Part shown: in pieces, positions 8,256 through 16,428 of the stretch
Layout: each line of letters opens with the position of its first letter
How positions within the stretch are numbered: the first letter of the stretch is position 1
Source: Pandoraea sputorum
Lineage (GTDB): Bacteria > Pseudomonadota > Gammaproteobacteria > Burkholderiales > Burkholderiaceae
Reading direction: 5' to 3'
Assembly (NCBI RefSeq): GCF_000814845.2
Contig: NZ_CP010431.2
Location: forward strand, 1,364,001-1,428,000
DNA length: 64,000 nt
Made by a program: the position numbers and the translations under genes
Notes under the pieces: model-generated
Databases searched by the model: none
The model's input: only the letters and a program-made list of their open reading frames with translations
What the model was told of the DNA's origin: nothing

Positions 8256-9605
8256 TCAGTTGCTGGGAACGAGCGGAACCACGAAGTCCTTCGCCACCGC
8301 GAGGTTTGCCGTCGCGAGATCCTTGTACTCGTCCGGGATCGGCAAAGAACAAGCCCCTTGTTGCACGCTTTCCCAGAATGCTTTGGCAGCGCAATAGGCC
8401 TTGCCCCAAACGTTTGGTCTCGCACCAATGGCCCCGATCTTGGGGGTGATCGGCAAAAGATCGGGATCGACGCCTGCGCCCAACGGCGCGTAATTCATGG
8501 GGAGAATGTCATACGCGGGGGCCACTCGGTCAATCCGGCCACCCTCATTAAAGAGAAGCGAGATGTTCTCGAAATGTCGGTCTCCGTTACCGATAAGCTC
8601 GCTAAATGCGGCCATCACGTGGATCTTAGTGGCTTCGGTGGCCGTTAGGAGTCGTGCCTGCTCGCATCGCGTCGCGAATGCGGACCAATTGTCTCGCTTC
8701 CCAAAGTACTCGTCGTCTATCGCCCTCGCAGAGAGCATGCCGACGCGACCAAAGCGTCCGATCCGATCGAATCGTTGCACCTCAAGAAAGGTATAACTAT
8801 CGGTCGCGAGGAGGTGCGTCGACGCCGACGGGACGTCCGCGATATTCAGCGCCCGGAGGGCCAGATGCTCAAGCGATAGCAGTTCCGCCATGCGACTACC
8901 ACGCTTGGCGAACTTCACGATCACATGGCCGACATCTTCGCTCAGAGAGAGAAACTTGGGTTGCTCGCCGCCCGCGCTGGAGCCATAGGCGGCGTCCTTG
9001 AGCTGATTGGCCATCGCCTCGTACGAGTCCAGCTTTTGCGCAGATGACACTGGCAGTAACTGACGGAATTCCATCTCCCTTTGCAGGGAGACGTCGCCGT
9101 AAATCAAATTGCCGGGGAGATTCAGTCCTCTGGTTAAGAGATAGGCGACACGATGTTCGTCGCTCCAATCCCGAAGACTCTCCGGAAGCTTCATTTCCAA
9201 AGCGACCGCTCGCGCGACCTGGCGCCCCAGGAATCCCGATGGCGTGGCGAATGCCATATACGGGGGCAGGCTTTCGTATAGCGTGTTCCGGGACGTGCCG
9301 AGTTCGAGCGTTGCCCCGCCGGTCAGAAATTCGACGCGGACGAACGGTTCAATCGCGCCTTCGGCTGAAACCCGATAGACCGTTTGACGGGGAGTTAACT
9401 CGCCGGGCAGCGGACGCAAAGTCCCGTACTTCGGGGTGCGATCCCCAGAAATTCGAAAGGTTGTGAATAGTTCAGGCGCTTCCCGAATGACCCGGGAGAG
9501 GGTGGGCTGGCTGATCGACAAATCAGCCATGATTTCTTGTGCAGTACGCGGTCCGAGCCTTAGCAGACGGCGTATTTCCTCAATTCGAAGCGATTGATCG
9601 GCCAT
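8256..9605 (-). CDS. yjjJ: HipA-family serine/threonine kinase with fused N-terminal HTH (YjjJ type)
   Basis: The protein has 449 residues from ATG 9605; an in-frame ATG at 9632 adds 9 residues but lies inside a repeat array. The N-terminus is a winged-HTH (IRRLLRLGPRTAQEIM and a recognition helix ISQPTLSRVIRE). It is followed by a HipA N-domain-like region and the HipA kinase core: phosphate loop GGEQPKFLS near residue 212, catalytic GNGDRHFEN near 339 and metal-binding YDILPM near 370. Length and architecture match E. coli YjjJ, in which a HipB-like DNA-binding part is fused to a HipA-like toxin. Kinase residues appear intact. No separate hipB gene is adjacent, so the HTH may provide autoregulation. 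The target of phosphorylation is unknown. Confidence 0.82.
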   Translation of the reverse strand: MADQSLRIEEIRRLLRLGPRTAQEIMADLSISQPTLSRVIREAPELFTTFRISGDRTPKYGTLRPLPGELTPRQTVYRVSAEGAIEPFVRVEFLTGGATLELGTSRNTLYESLPPYMAFATPSGFLGRQVARAVALEMKLPESLRDWSDEHRVAYLLTRGLNLPGNLIYGDVSLQREMEFRQLLPVSSAQKLDSYEAMANQLKDAAYGSSAGGEQPKFLSLSEDVGHVIVKFAKRGSRMAELLSLEHLALRALNIADVPSASTHLLATDSYTFLEVQRFDRIGRFGRVGMLSARAIDDEYFGKRDNWSAFATRCEQARLLTATEATKIHVMAAFSELIGNGDRHFENISLLFNEGGRIDRVAPAYDILPMNYAPLGAGVDPDLLPITPKIGAIGARPNVWGKAYCAAKAFWESVQQGACSLPIPDEYKDLATANLAVAKDFVVPLVPSN

Positions 9606-9629
9606 CCGAATTCTCGGTTTGAACGTATC

Positions 9630-9659
9630 CATGAATATTTCATGAATAGTTCAAGAATA
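9630..9659 (-). promoter_or_regulatory. Three phased 8-bp repeats, likely yjjJ operator
   Basis: On the plus strand CATGAATA occurs at 9630 and 9641, and CAAGAATA at 9652, an exact 11-bp period that places all three on one face of the helix. They overlap the alternative upstream ATG (9632) and sit 25-54 bp from the preferred start. The likely ligand is the HTH domain of the YjjJ-type protein itself; this is an inference. Confidence 0.55.
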
Positions 9660-9759
9660 GTATATGCGCAAGTTCGAGGTACCTTTTGGCCGCGCCTTCT
9701 TCTCAGGTTGCCCCCACTGACACTTGATCCCAAGCGGAGGGGGGCGAGGGGCAGGGCGC

Positions 9760-10077
9760 TCAGCTATTGCGCACCGCCACCCCGTAAGTACTCACTATGC
9801 GACGGTCTTGTTCTGCGGCGGAGAAGGCTTCCCACAGCAGACCGTTGCAGTCGGTGCTGCTGGCGTACTCGGGGGCATCGTCGTCTTCGAAGCCAACGTG
9901 GCGAAGCTCGCCCGCGCGCGACGGCGACTGATTGATCGAGAAGTTCAGCAGGTCGGTGCGCCACATGGCGTAGGCACCCGGCACGACGGCTGCGGGCGGC
10001 TGTCCGAGACGCGCGGAATAATCGGTGATGGATTCGTCGAGATCGCGCACGGCGAGCGCGATGTGAAAGCGTTTCAT
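9760..10077 (-). CDS. VOC (glyoxalase/bleomycin-resistance) family protein
   Basis: The protein has 105 residues. The start at 10077 is supported by AGGAG eight bases upstream; the open frame extends further but is unlikely to be translated. It begins MKRFHIALAVRDLDESITDY, the classic VOC first strand with a metal-ligand histidine, and ends with CNGLLWEAF. The fold binds a divalent metal and acts in isomerisation, ring cleavage or antibiotic binding; this short single-module member cannot be assigned further. It stands between yjjJ and an uncharacterised gene, all on the minus strand. Confidence 0.78.
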   Translation of the reverse strand: MKRFHIALAVRDLDESITDYSARLGQPPAAVVPGAYAMWRTDLLNFSINQSPSRAGELRHVGFEDDDAPEYASSTDCNGLLWEAFSAAEQDRRIVSTYGVAVRNS

Positions 10078-10304
10078 GGGGTCTCCTGACGCCAGATTCG
10101 ATGGGAACGCCACCGCTGCACTGTGTGAGCGCCCGCTCGCATGTTGCAGCGGATAACGCGGTACAGGCGGTACAGCGGGTACGGCGGCGAAATCCATCTT
10201 AGGCGTCGTGAGGAACGCTAACCAGACGGGCAGTTATCCCGGTATCCGCAGTGATGGGATGGGACGGGAGAGAAGGGAGCGGCGGGAGCGGCGTTAGCGG
10301 GCGC

Positions 10305-10820
10305 TCACTGGGGACGTTGAAAGTCGTTCTCGACCCAGGCGCGCGCACTGTTGCGTGAGAGCTTGAACGACGGCGGCACTTTGACCGTCGCAATCGTTTC
10401 GCCGAAGCGGTCGATGGCGCTCAGCATGGCGTAAGGATCGTAGTCGTCGGGCACGATATCGAGCGTGACGTCGATTTCGCCGTCCGGCCCGTCCACACTG
10501 ATGCGCTTGTGCAACTGCGCGTGCAGTTGCTGTTCGTGACGCCGCAATACCTCGGCCGCCGTTTTCACCAGCGTATGGAACGCGCCGACATCCAGTGGCT
10601 TTGGATTCTTCTTGTCGCGCCCCATCGTCCACGGCCCCACGAGGGCGGGTTCCGACTCGCCGTCCTTGAACATCGCCACCGCCCAGCCGTCGTCCTCTTC
10701 GTTCTTGACGACCTTCGCCGTCCACCCGTCGTCACGCCATAGGCGGTCTTCGTGGATGGCATCGGTGCTGCTGGCGTCGTCACTCGGGATGTCTGCGGGT
10801 GTGGCGGAAGTTGCGGTCAC
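10305..10820 (-). CDS. Conserved hypothetical protein, 171 residues
   Basis: I do not recognise a named family. The protein is acidic and soluble, with no signal peptide or membrane segment. It has a low-complexity N-terminus (MTATSATPADIPSDDAS), a central WRDDGWTAKVVKNEEDDGWAVAMF segment that looks like a repeated beta-hairpin, and a C-terminus DRFGETIATVKVPPSFKLS. Codon use fits the neighbours, so it is very probably real. It is flanked by a VOC gene and an SDR gene on the same strand, with gaps over 100 bp that argue against a tight operon. Confidence 0.6.
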   Translation of the reverse strand: MTATSATPADIPSDDASSTDAIHEDRLWRDDGWTAKVVKNEEDDGWAVAMFKDGESEPALVGPWTMGRDKKNPKPLDVGAFHTLVKTAAEVLRRHEQQLHAQLHKRISVDGPDGEIDVTLDIVPDDYDPYAMLSAIDRFGETIATVKVPPSFKLSRNSARAWVENDFQRPQ

Positions 10821-10957
10821 TGTCTGAATTCGGGGTTTGGAAGTGAGATGGGTGTGAGTGCGCGCTCACAAAGACGGCGATTTTACCGCGTCCGGCGACA
10901 GCACGGACGCGTTCCCCGCCTTGCGTAGGGGCACAGCGCGCGCAGGGCGTAGCGGGC

Positions 10958-11719
10958 TCAGCCCTTCACCAGCCCGCCGTCGACGATGAGGTTCTGCCCG
11001 GTCACGGCACGCGCCCACGGCGAGAGAAAGTACAACACGGCGTCGGCGAACTCTTCCGGCGTCGTGACCCGGCGCAACGGCGTGAGGTTCGCAATCAGGT
11101 CGAACACGGCTTCGGGCGTGGCGGCGCTGGCATCGGTCACACGCAGAAGGCCGCCCGAGACCATGTTGACGGTGATGCCGTCGGGGCCGAGATCGTTGGA
11201 CGCCGTGCGCGTGAGCGCGAGCAGAGCAGCCTTGGCGGTCGTGTAATCGTGATACGGCACGACAGGGTTCTGAAACAAGTTAGTGCCCACGTTCACGATG
11301 CGTCCGAACCCGGCTTCGCGCATGCCCGGCAGTGCGGCCTGCATCGTGTTGAGTGCGCCTTTCACGGCCCCTTCGAGCTGCTGCGAGAAGCGCGACCAGG
11401 AGATGTCGGCCAGCTTGGGGCGCGCATCGCCGTCGAAGCGGAAGTCAGCGAGCGCGTTGTTGACGACAGAGACGATGGGGCCGCCAATGCGCTCGCGGGC
11501 TTCGGCGAAAAGGCGGGCGACGGCCTTCTCGTCGGTGACGTCGGCCTGCAATGCGATAGCGCGATCGCCGAGCGATTCGGCCAGTTCGCGGGCGGCCACG
11601 TCGCTGCGCAGATAGTTGATGACGACGCCTGCGCCTTCACGCGCCACTGCGCGCGTAATGGCCGCGCCCAGTCCGCGTGCCCCACCCGTGACGAGTACCC
11701 ACTGCGAATCCAGCTTCAT
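10958..11719 (-). CDS. SDR-family oxidoreductase (FabG-like)
   Basis: This 253-residue short-chain dehydrogenase/reductase has the nucleotide motif TGGARGLG (residues 11-18) and the active-site YxxxK in DYTTAKAAL (near 160), with a normal C-terminal VDGG. The usual NNAG motif is NNAL here (near 88), a tolerated variant. It would use NAD(P)H to interconvert a ketone and an alcohol; closest in style to 3-oxoacyl-ACP reductases. No partner enzyme nearby reveals the substrate. Confidence 0.85.
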   Translation of the reverse strand: MKLDSQWVLVTGGARGLGAAITRAVAREGAGVVINYLRSDVAARELAESLGDRAIALQADVTDEKAVARLFAEARERIGGPIVSVVNNALADFRFDGDARPKLADISWSRFSQQLEGAVKGALNTMQAALPGMREAGFGRIVNVGTNLFQNPVVPYHDYTTAKAALLALTRTASNDLGPDGITVNMVSGGLLRVTDASAATPEAVFDLIANLTPLRRVTTPEEFADAVLYFLSPWARAVTGQNLIVDGGLVKG

Positions 11720-11796
11720 TACGATCTCCCCTAATCCCGCAAAAGGCCGCCATTATCGCGCGTTCCGCGCGATTGTTCTTCGGGGACGAGGGGGGC

Positions 11797-12531
11797 TCAC
11801 TCGTTGGCGGTGGCGAGTGCGGCGAGCAGTACGACCGGCAACAGTACGCACCAGAAGCCCGCGCCGTGATATGCGAAGCCGCCGAGGATGGCGCCGACGG
11901 CGAAGGCGGCCAGCGCAGGGAGCATCTTGCGCAGCCGAGTTCTGGCGGCCTTGTCGTCGCCGCAGTTGCCGCTGGCGAGTTCCACCATGTCGATCACGAT
12001 CTGCGTGGTGTTGCCGGTCATGATGGTGGTCGGGGCGAGGTCGGCGAGCACCAGCCGTCCGATGGCGTTCTGGATCGCCAGCGCGGCGACGCCGAACATG
12101 CCGGAGAGAATGGCGAGCGGCGCGTCGGCCGAGATAATCGGCTGCGCAATCATGCCGATGATCATGAACCCCAGTAGCAACAACGTCTGCAAGATCAGCA
12201 ACAACCGGAGCGGGCGACGGTTGGTGTTGGCAAAGCCCTGCACGATGAGCTTGACCATCGCGACGAAAATGACGAACACGGGCAACGCGAGCAACTTGGC
12301 GAGCACACCGACGTGGGTGTTGGCGACAAGTTGCACGCCAATCATCACGAAGTTGCCGGTCACGTGCGCGGTGAAGAGGCCGAACAGCGCGATGAAGCCG
12401 ACCACGTCGATATAACCGGCGACAAACGCGAGCGTCATGGCGATGACGGTGGGTTTTGAGAAGTGGCTGACCCAGCTGCGGGCGAGCGTGGCGGCCTCGG
12501 TCGGCGTGGGGATGTGGCGGGGAGTACCCAT
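11797..12531 (-). CDS. YoaK/DUF1275 family membrane protein
   Basis: The protein has 244 residues; the start at 12531 has AGGAG eight bases upstream. It shows six or seven hydrophobic segments with the family's typical first helix (FVAGYIDVVGFIALFGLFTAHVTGN begins near residue 36) and IMTGNTTQ near 170. The family is widespread in proteobacteria and often predicted to be transporter-like, but has no established substrate. It is divergent from the molbindin gene across 286 bp in which I see only a -10-like TATACT near 12684. Confidence 0.8.
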   Translation of the reverse strand: MGTPRHIPTPTEAATLARSWVSHFSKPTVIAMTLAFVAGYIDVVGFIALFGLFTAHVTGNFVMIGVQLVANTHVGVLAKLLALPVFVIFVAMVKLIVQGFANTNRRPLRLLLILQTLLLLGFMIIGMIAQPIISADAPLAILSGMFGVAALAIQNAIGRLVLADLAPTTIMTGNTTQIVIDMVELASGNCGDDKAARTRLRKMLPALAAFAVGAILGGFAYHGAGFWCVLLPVVLLAALATANE

Positions 12532-12817
12532 GACGGCTCCTGTGTCGGCATGCGTGGCAGATGGCGTCCCGTGCAGCGTGCCAGGGTGGCCTCGATACTG
12601 CGCGCCCGAAGCGGGCATCTGTCCGGCCCCGGACGCTGATGAAGCATATCACCGGCCTGCTACGCCGGACGCCACGTCGACTCGCTATACTGCATCACAC
12701 TTGCGGTCCGGCGCGACCGTCCGAACGTCTTATTGCATCGCGTGGCCTCGGTTGCATTGTCCACATCGCCGACATGAAGGTCTCCGGCCACGCGCCCCAC
12801 ATCGACAGGAGATTTCC

Positions 12818-13243
12818 ATGAAGACCAGTGCCCGCAACCAATTCAACGGTAAAGTCATTGCGCTGCAACGCGGTGCCGTGAACGACGAAGTCACGCTGCG
12901 CACGGACGCCGGGCAGGAGATCGTTGCCGTCATCACGCACGAAAGCACGGTGAATCTGGGCTTGAAGGAAGGTAGCGACGCGGTGGCACTGATCAAGGCC
13001 TCGTCGGTGATCGTGATGGTCGATGCCGACGCGAGCAAGGTCTCCACGCGCAACGTGATCACCGGCAAAGTCTCGCGCGTCGAGACGGGCGCGGTGAACA
13101 GCGAAGTCGAAATTACGGCCGACAACGGTGCGATCATTGCCGCCATCGTGACGAACGAAAGCGCGAAGCGTCTGGGGCTGACGGCCGGTCGCGCTGCCGC
13201 TGCGCTGGTCAAGGCATCGAGCGTGATTCTGGCTGTCGCCTAA
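12818..13243 (+). CDS. Molybdenum-binding protein with two TOBE/Mop domains (molbindin, ModG-like)
   Basis: The protein has 141 residues; the start is supported by AGGAGA six bases upstream. Two tandem Mop/TOBE modules (roughly residues 5-70 and 75-140) each begin ARNQFNGKV or TRNVITGKV and end with an ALIKASSVI or ALVKASSVI strand. This is the ModG-type di-Mop arrangement, which binds molybdate or tungstate oligomerically for storage or homeostasis in the cytoplasm. It is followed 56 bp later by a NifQ-like gene on the same strand, pointing to a molybdenum-handling pair. Confidence 0.88.
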   Translation: MKTSARNQFNGKVIALQRGAVNDEVTLRTDAGQEIVAVITHESTVNLGLKEGSDAVALIKASSVIVMVDADASKVSTRNVITGKVSRVETGAVNSEVEITADNGAIIAAIVTNESAKRLGLTAGRAAAALVKASSVILAVA

Positions 13244-13299
13244 GTCACCAGAGTCACCTCATTCCGAATCATTCGGCAAAATTGCCTGAACGCCGGGCA

Positions 13300-13977
13300 A
13301 TGTCACTCATGCACGGTCCCACACTGACGCCTTCGCATGCACGCCCCGAGGCGGCGTTGTTCGCCTCGCTCCTCGCGGCCAATGCCACGCCCGAGCGCCT
13401 TGCCCGCCTCGGGCTGTCGGGCGCCGCGCTGGCGGCGTTGCTGCGTCGTCACTTTCTTCCTGTGCCCGACGGATGGCAGGCGCTTGCCTCGACATTGCCG
13501 ACGCCTGCGTGGGCGTCGCATGCCGTCTTCGTCGTCGAGATGAAGGAGATGATGCGCCGTCGCGCCGATCCGATACTGCATCCGGTTGAGGCGGCCGACA
13601 TGGCGACGATCCTCGCCACGGCGTGTCTGCGGCCCGATCATCTCTGGCGCGATCTGGGCCTGACGGGACGCGACGACGTCACCGCGTTACTCACGCACTT
13701 TTTCCCCACGCTGGTCGCCGAGAACACGGCGAATCTGCGATGGAAGCGATTCCTCGCCGAAGCTTGCGCGCACGCCTACGGGCGCGCACCCGCGCCTGCG
13801 CCGGGTTGCCCCGGCTGTGAGGCCTATGGCGAGTGTTACGCGCACTTGCGGCAGACCATCATCCCGATCGGCGCGACGGACTCGATGCACCTGAAACGTC
13901 GTTCAGACGCAGACCAAGAACCGATGACCCCCCCCGGGACAGATGTGGCGGCCATGCGTGTCAGGCCGCGCGATTGA
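13300..13977 (+). CDS. nifQ: NifQ-like protein
   Basis: The protein has 225 residues from ATG 13300; a TTG at 13282 is possible. The body matches NifQ: VEMKEMMRRRADP near residue 80, LGLTGRDDVTALLTHFFP near 125, NLRWKRFLAEACAHAYG near 150, then a cysteine cluster. NifQ carries a Mo-Fe-S cluster and donates molybdenum during FeMo-cofactor synthesis. The canonical C-x4-C-x2-C-x5-C is incomplete here: GCPGCEAYGEC gives the last three cysteines, but the first position is alanine, with another Cys 14 residues upstream. No other nif genes are in the window, so the role may be general molybdenum handling with the adjacent molbindin. The 3' end overlaps the next gene, on the opposite strand, by 17 bp. 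Confidence 0.75.
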   Translation: MSLMHGPTLTPSHARPEAALFASLLAANATPERLARLGLSGAALAALLRRHFLPVPDGWQALASTLPTPAWASHAVFVVEMKEMMRRRADPILHPVEAADMATILATACLRPDHLWRDLGLTGRDDVTALLTHFFPTLVAENTANLRWKRFLAEACAHAYGRAPAPAPGCPGCEAYGECYAHLRQTIIPIGATDSMHLKRRSDADQEPMTPPGTDVAAMRVRPRD

Positions 13978-14777
13978 GCGGATTGACGGGCAGGTTGGCC
14001 AACAGAGCGGTCCGCTTCAAATGCTCACGATCGTGGAACATGTCGGTCACCAGACACATCAGGTTCTCCGCATTGCGCGACATCACGGCGGTCTTGTCGT
14101 CGTCCTCACCGCCAAGCGCCTTTTCGACGGCCAGCCGGAGTTGGTAGGCGAGTTCCCCGTCGTCGTCATTTCGATGCAGGCCGATGAGTTCGAGTGCGTC
14201 GACAAGCGACGGTGAACGTCCCAGGAACCACTGTTGTGCCTCGAGCATCCGATCTGCATTCACTTCGGCCTTTGCCTCAGGGAGCCCTTCCTCGCGCGCC
14301 GCTTCGACGATGCGACAAAGGCCAACGTCGCGCAGCGTCTCCAGCACCGGCAGTCCCTTGTATCGAAGAGACAGCAGTAGCCTTGCCATATCCGTCACGC
14401 TCGGCGGCGGTTCCGAGGGTCCCTGACACGCCCAGTCGACCTTAGATGAGACGACGTACCCGCCGATCTGGAAGGCGGGGCGTTCGTGCTCGCAGATGAG
14501 CCACGCCAACTGCTGACGATGTTCGGGCTCGACGTAGCGAAGCAGCTCGAGATACGACGCCTGCATCACATCGGTCGTTTCGGCGTTCAGCATCCGATAC
14601 AGCGCCAGTTTTGCGTCCACGCGATGCGTGCCAAAAAACCAGTCCTTGATGCGTCCCCATAGGCTTTCCAGGTCTTTCTCGGTGCGCGTTCGTGCACTCG
14701 TCGATGTTCTTCGCGCTGAGGCTGGAGGCGGTGTCGCCGCAGAGTGAGAGGACCGGCGAGGACGGGTTCGTGATCAT
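13961..14777 (-). pseudogene. Frameshifted putative type III effector-like protein (paralogue 1)
   Basis: As given, the gene is broken by a +1 shift. ATG 14777 (AAGGA upstream) opens MITNPSSPVLSLCGDTASS, which leaves frame around 14671-14684. The downstream frame continues ESLWGRIKDWFFGTHRVDAKLALY to a stop at 13961; a start within it (GTG 14620) would lose the motif region. Joined, it makes about 270 residues and aligns along its length with the 245-residue protein just upstream: shared ELLRY, HxxxxFQ[IV]G, LLLSLR and SRNAE/GRNAE blocks. The WxxIKDxFFGTH motif resembles the WEK(I/M)xxFF translocation motif of Salmonella SspH2, SseI and SlrP. A decayed gene, a programmed shift or a sequencing error are all possible. 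Confidence 0.6.
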
Positions 14778-14847
14778 GGCGAAGATTCCTTTGCAATGCG
14801 TTTCCAATCATGAGGGCGCTGGGTTGCGCCGCTGACACTGTGACTTC

Positions 14848-15585
14848 TTAGTAACGATCCCTGAGCATCGTCGCGAGCCTGGATAGCTGCTCGGCATTAC
14901 GGCCGATTGCGCCGCTCACGGGGGCGCCGGTGCCGTTGATCTCGATCATCAGCGCGTTGATCGCGACCCTTACGCGCACACTGAGGCCAGGAATTTCGTC
15001 GTCGCGATGCAGGCGCATGATTTGCAGGGCGTCGAGCAGCGTCGGCATTGCGCTGAGCTGCCGCTGGCATCTCCCGGTCGTCACGGGGCACTGCGGGGCA
15101 TCCGTCAGATCGTGTAGCGCCAGTCCGAAGTCGTCGCCTCCCGTGAGCACGTGATGGCCGTCGAACCGAAGGCTGAGCAGCAGATGACAACTGTCTTCGA
15201 AGTCCATCCACGTGGTGTGCTTCATGTAGTCGACGACATCGTGCGCGGGCGCGAAGACAGGATCGCCGACCTGGAAGCCGATGACTTCGTGACTGGAGAG
15301 ATGCCAATGCAGACGGTGCATATCTTCGGGGGCGGCGTAGCGCAGCAGTTCGGCAAACGCGGCGACCTGTTCGTCCATGGTTTTCGGATGTGCGAGCCGA
15401 AACAGCGCGCGTTGTGCCACTTCCTTGTGGGTGCCCCGGAAGAAGTCCTTGACCTGGCCCCAGATGCTTATGAGCGCATACTCGCTTTCGGCGTCCCTGC
15501 ACGTCTGGATCGCCTCCTCGCTCGACGTGCACGCGACGTGACCGGAGCGCGGGAGAGGAGGGACGGAAAGCGTCGAACTCGCCAT
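14848..15585 (-). CDS. Putative type III secretion effector-like protein (paralogue 2)
   Basis: The protein has 245 residues; ATG 15585 has AAGGA upstream. A Ser/Thr/Pro-rich start (MASSTLSVPPLP) without a signal peptide precedes IWGQVKDFFRGTH near residue 41, then ALFRLAHPKTM and FAELLRYAAPED. From memory, Salmonella SspH2 and SseI have WEKMKEFFCSTH, then ICHPP and FELLRTLAY in the same order and spacing. The rest (LLLSLRFDGHHV, LLDALQIMRLHRDDE, GRNAEQL) is shared only with the neighbouring frameshifted paralogue 70 bp downstream. No catalytic domain is recognised. No T3SS apparatus genes are in the window, so secretion is an inference. I searched upstream for TTCG-N16-TTCG hrp boxes and found none. 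Confidence 0.55.
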   Translation of the reverse strand: MASSTLSVPPLPRSGHVACTSSEEAIQTCRDAESEYALISIWGQVKDFFRGTHKEVAQRALFRLAHPKTMDEQVAAFAELLRYAAPEDMHRLHWHLSSHEVIGFQVGDPVFAPAHDVVDYMKHTTWMDFEDSCHLLLSLRFDGHHVLTGGDDFGLALHDLTDAPQCPVTTGRCQRQLSAMPTLLDALQIMRLHRDDEIPGLSVRVRVAINALMIEINGTGAPVSGAIGRNAEQLSRLATMLRDRY

Positions 15586-15798
15586 GCGATGAAATCCTTT
15601 TGTCGTGATGGGGGTGGAGCACGTCGTCGTTGCGTCGCTGCCCCGGGCCATTAATTTTGCGCAAGTGTCCGGGTGGCGAATTCCAGAAATCGCCCGGTGC
15701 GCGGCAAGAAAATTCCTGCGCTGATAGCATGTGCTTTTGCCCGCATTTCCCCGTTACCCGCGCATTGCGCAATGGGTCATCTCCCGAGGAGTTCCCCG

Positions 15799-16320
15799 AT
15801 GTCCATCACCCTCTATCGCGCCACGATCCCCGTTTATCTCCGTGGCCTGACCGTCATGGCCGACTACATCAAGAAGGCGCGCGCGCACTGCGAAGCGACG
15901 TCGACCGACCCGGATTCGATTCTCAAGGCCAAGCTCGCGCCGGACATGCTCGATTTCGTCGCGCAGGTGCAGCGCGTGAGCGATACGGCAAAGTTCGCCG
16001 TGTCGCGCATCACCGGCGTCGAGTCGCCGAAGTTCGAGGATACGGAGACGACGTTCGATCAACTGCGCGACCGCATCGCCAATACCGAGGCTTTCATTGC
16101 GGGCATTCTCGAAGACCGTTTCGATGGGGCGGAGTCGCGCCAGATCACGCTGAAGTTCAAGGCGCAGCAGACCACGATGGACGCCGTCGACTATCTCTTC
16201 AAGTTCGCGCTGCCGAACTTCTATTTCCACGTGACGACGACGCACGACCTGCTGCGCGCGCAAGGCGTGGAAGTGGGCAAGATGGACTATCTGGGACCGT
16301 TCGAGATGCAGCCGGTCTGA
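15799..16320 (+). CDS. DUF1993 family protein
   Basis: The protein has 173 residues; the start at 15799 was chosen for GAGGAG just upstream, although the frame is open further back. It begins MSITLYRATIPVYLRGL and has the family's helical pattern, with LAPDMLDFVAQVQ and the C-terminal block ALPNFYFHVTTTHDLLRAQG near residue 145. DUF1993 proteins resemble the DinB four-helix fold, and their function is not established. It is a single-gene unit followed by a strong terminator. Confidence 0.82.
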   Translation: MSITLYRATIPVYLRGLTVMADYIKKARAHCEATSTDPDSILKAKLAPDMLDFVAQVQRVSDTAKFAVSRITGVESPKFEDTETTFDQLRDRIANTEAFIAGILEDRFDGAESRQITLKFKAQQTTMDAVDYLFKFALPNFYFHVTTTHDLLRAQGVEVGKMDYLGPFEMQPV

Positions 16321-16366
16321 TGTCTTAATGAAGCGCGCCGCGTTGATGGCGTGCGTGTGCAAGAAG

Positions 16367-16406
16367 CGAGCGCGCCGACCCGGACAGGTGTCGGCGCGCT
16401 CGTTTT
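16367..16406. terminator. Terminator between DUF1993 (+) and GNAT (-) genes
   Basis: CGAGCGCGCCGAC (16367-16379) pairs with GTCGGCGCGCTCG (16390-16402), a 13-bp perfect stem with a 10-nt loop followed by TTTT on the plus strand. Confidence 0.75.
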
Positions 16407-16428
16407 CAATGGAGTGAAGGCTGGCGGC

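Noticed and set aside
15586..15760. hrp/PIP-type box before the effector-like gene
   Set aside because: TTCG occurs once; no second TTCG at a 15-16 bp spacing was found.
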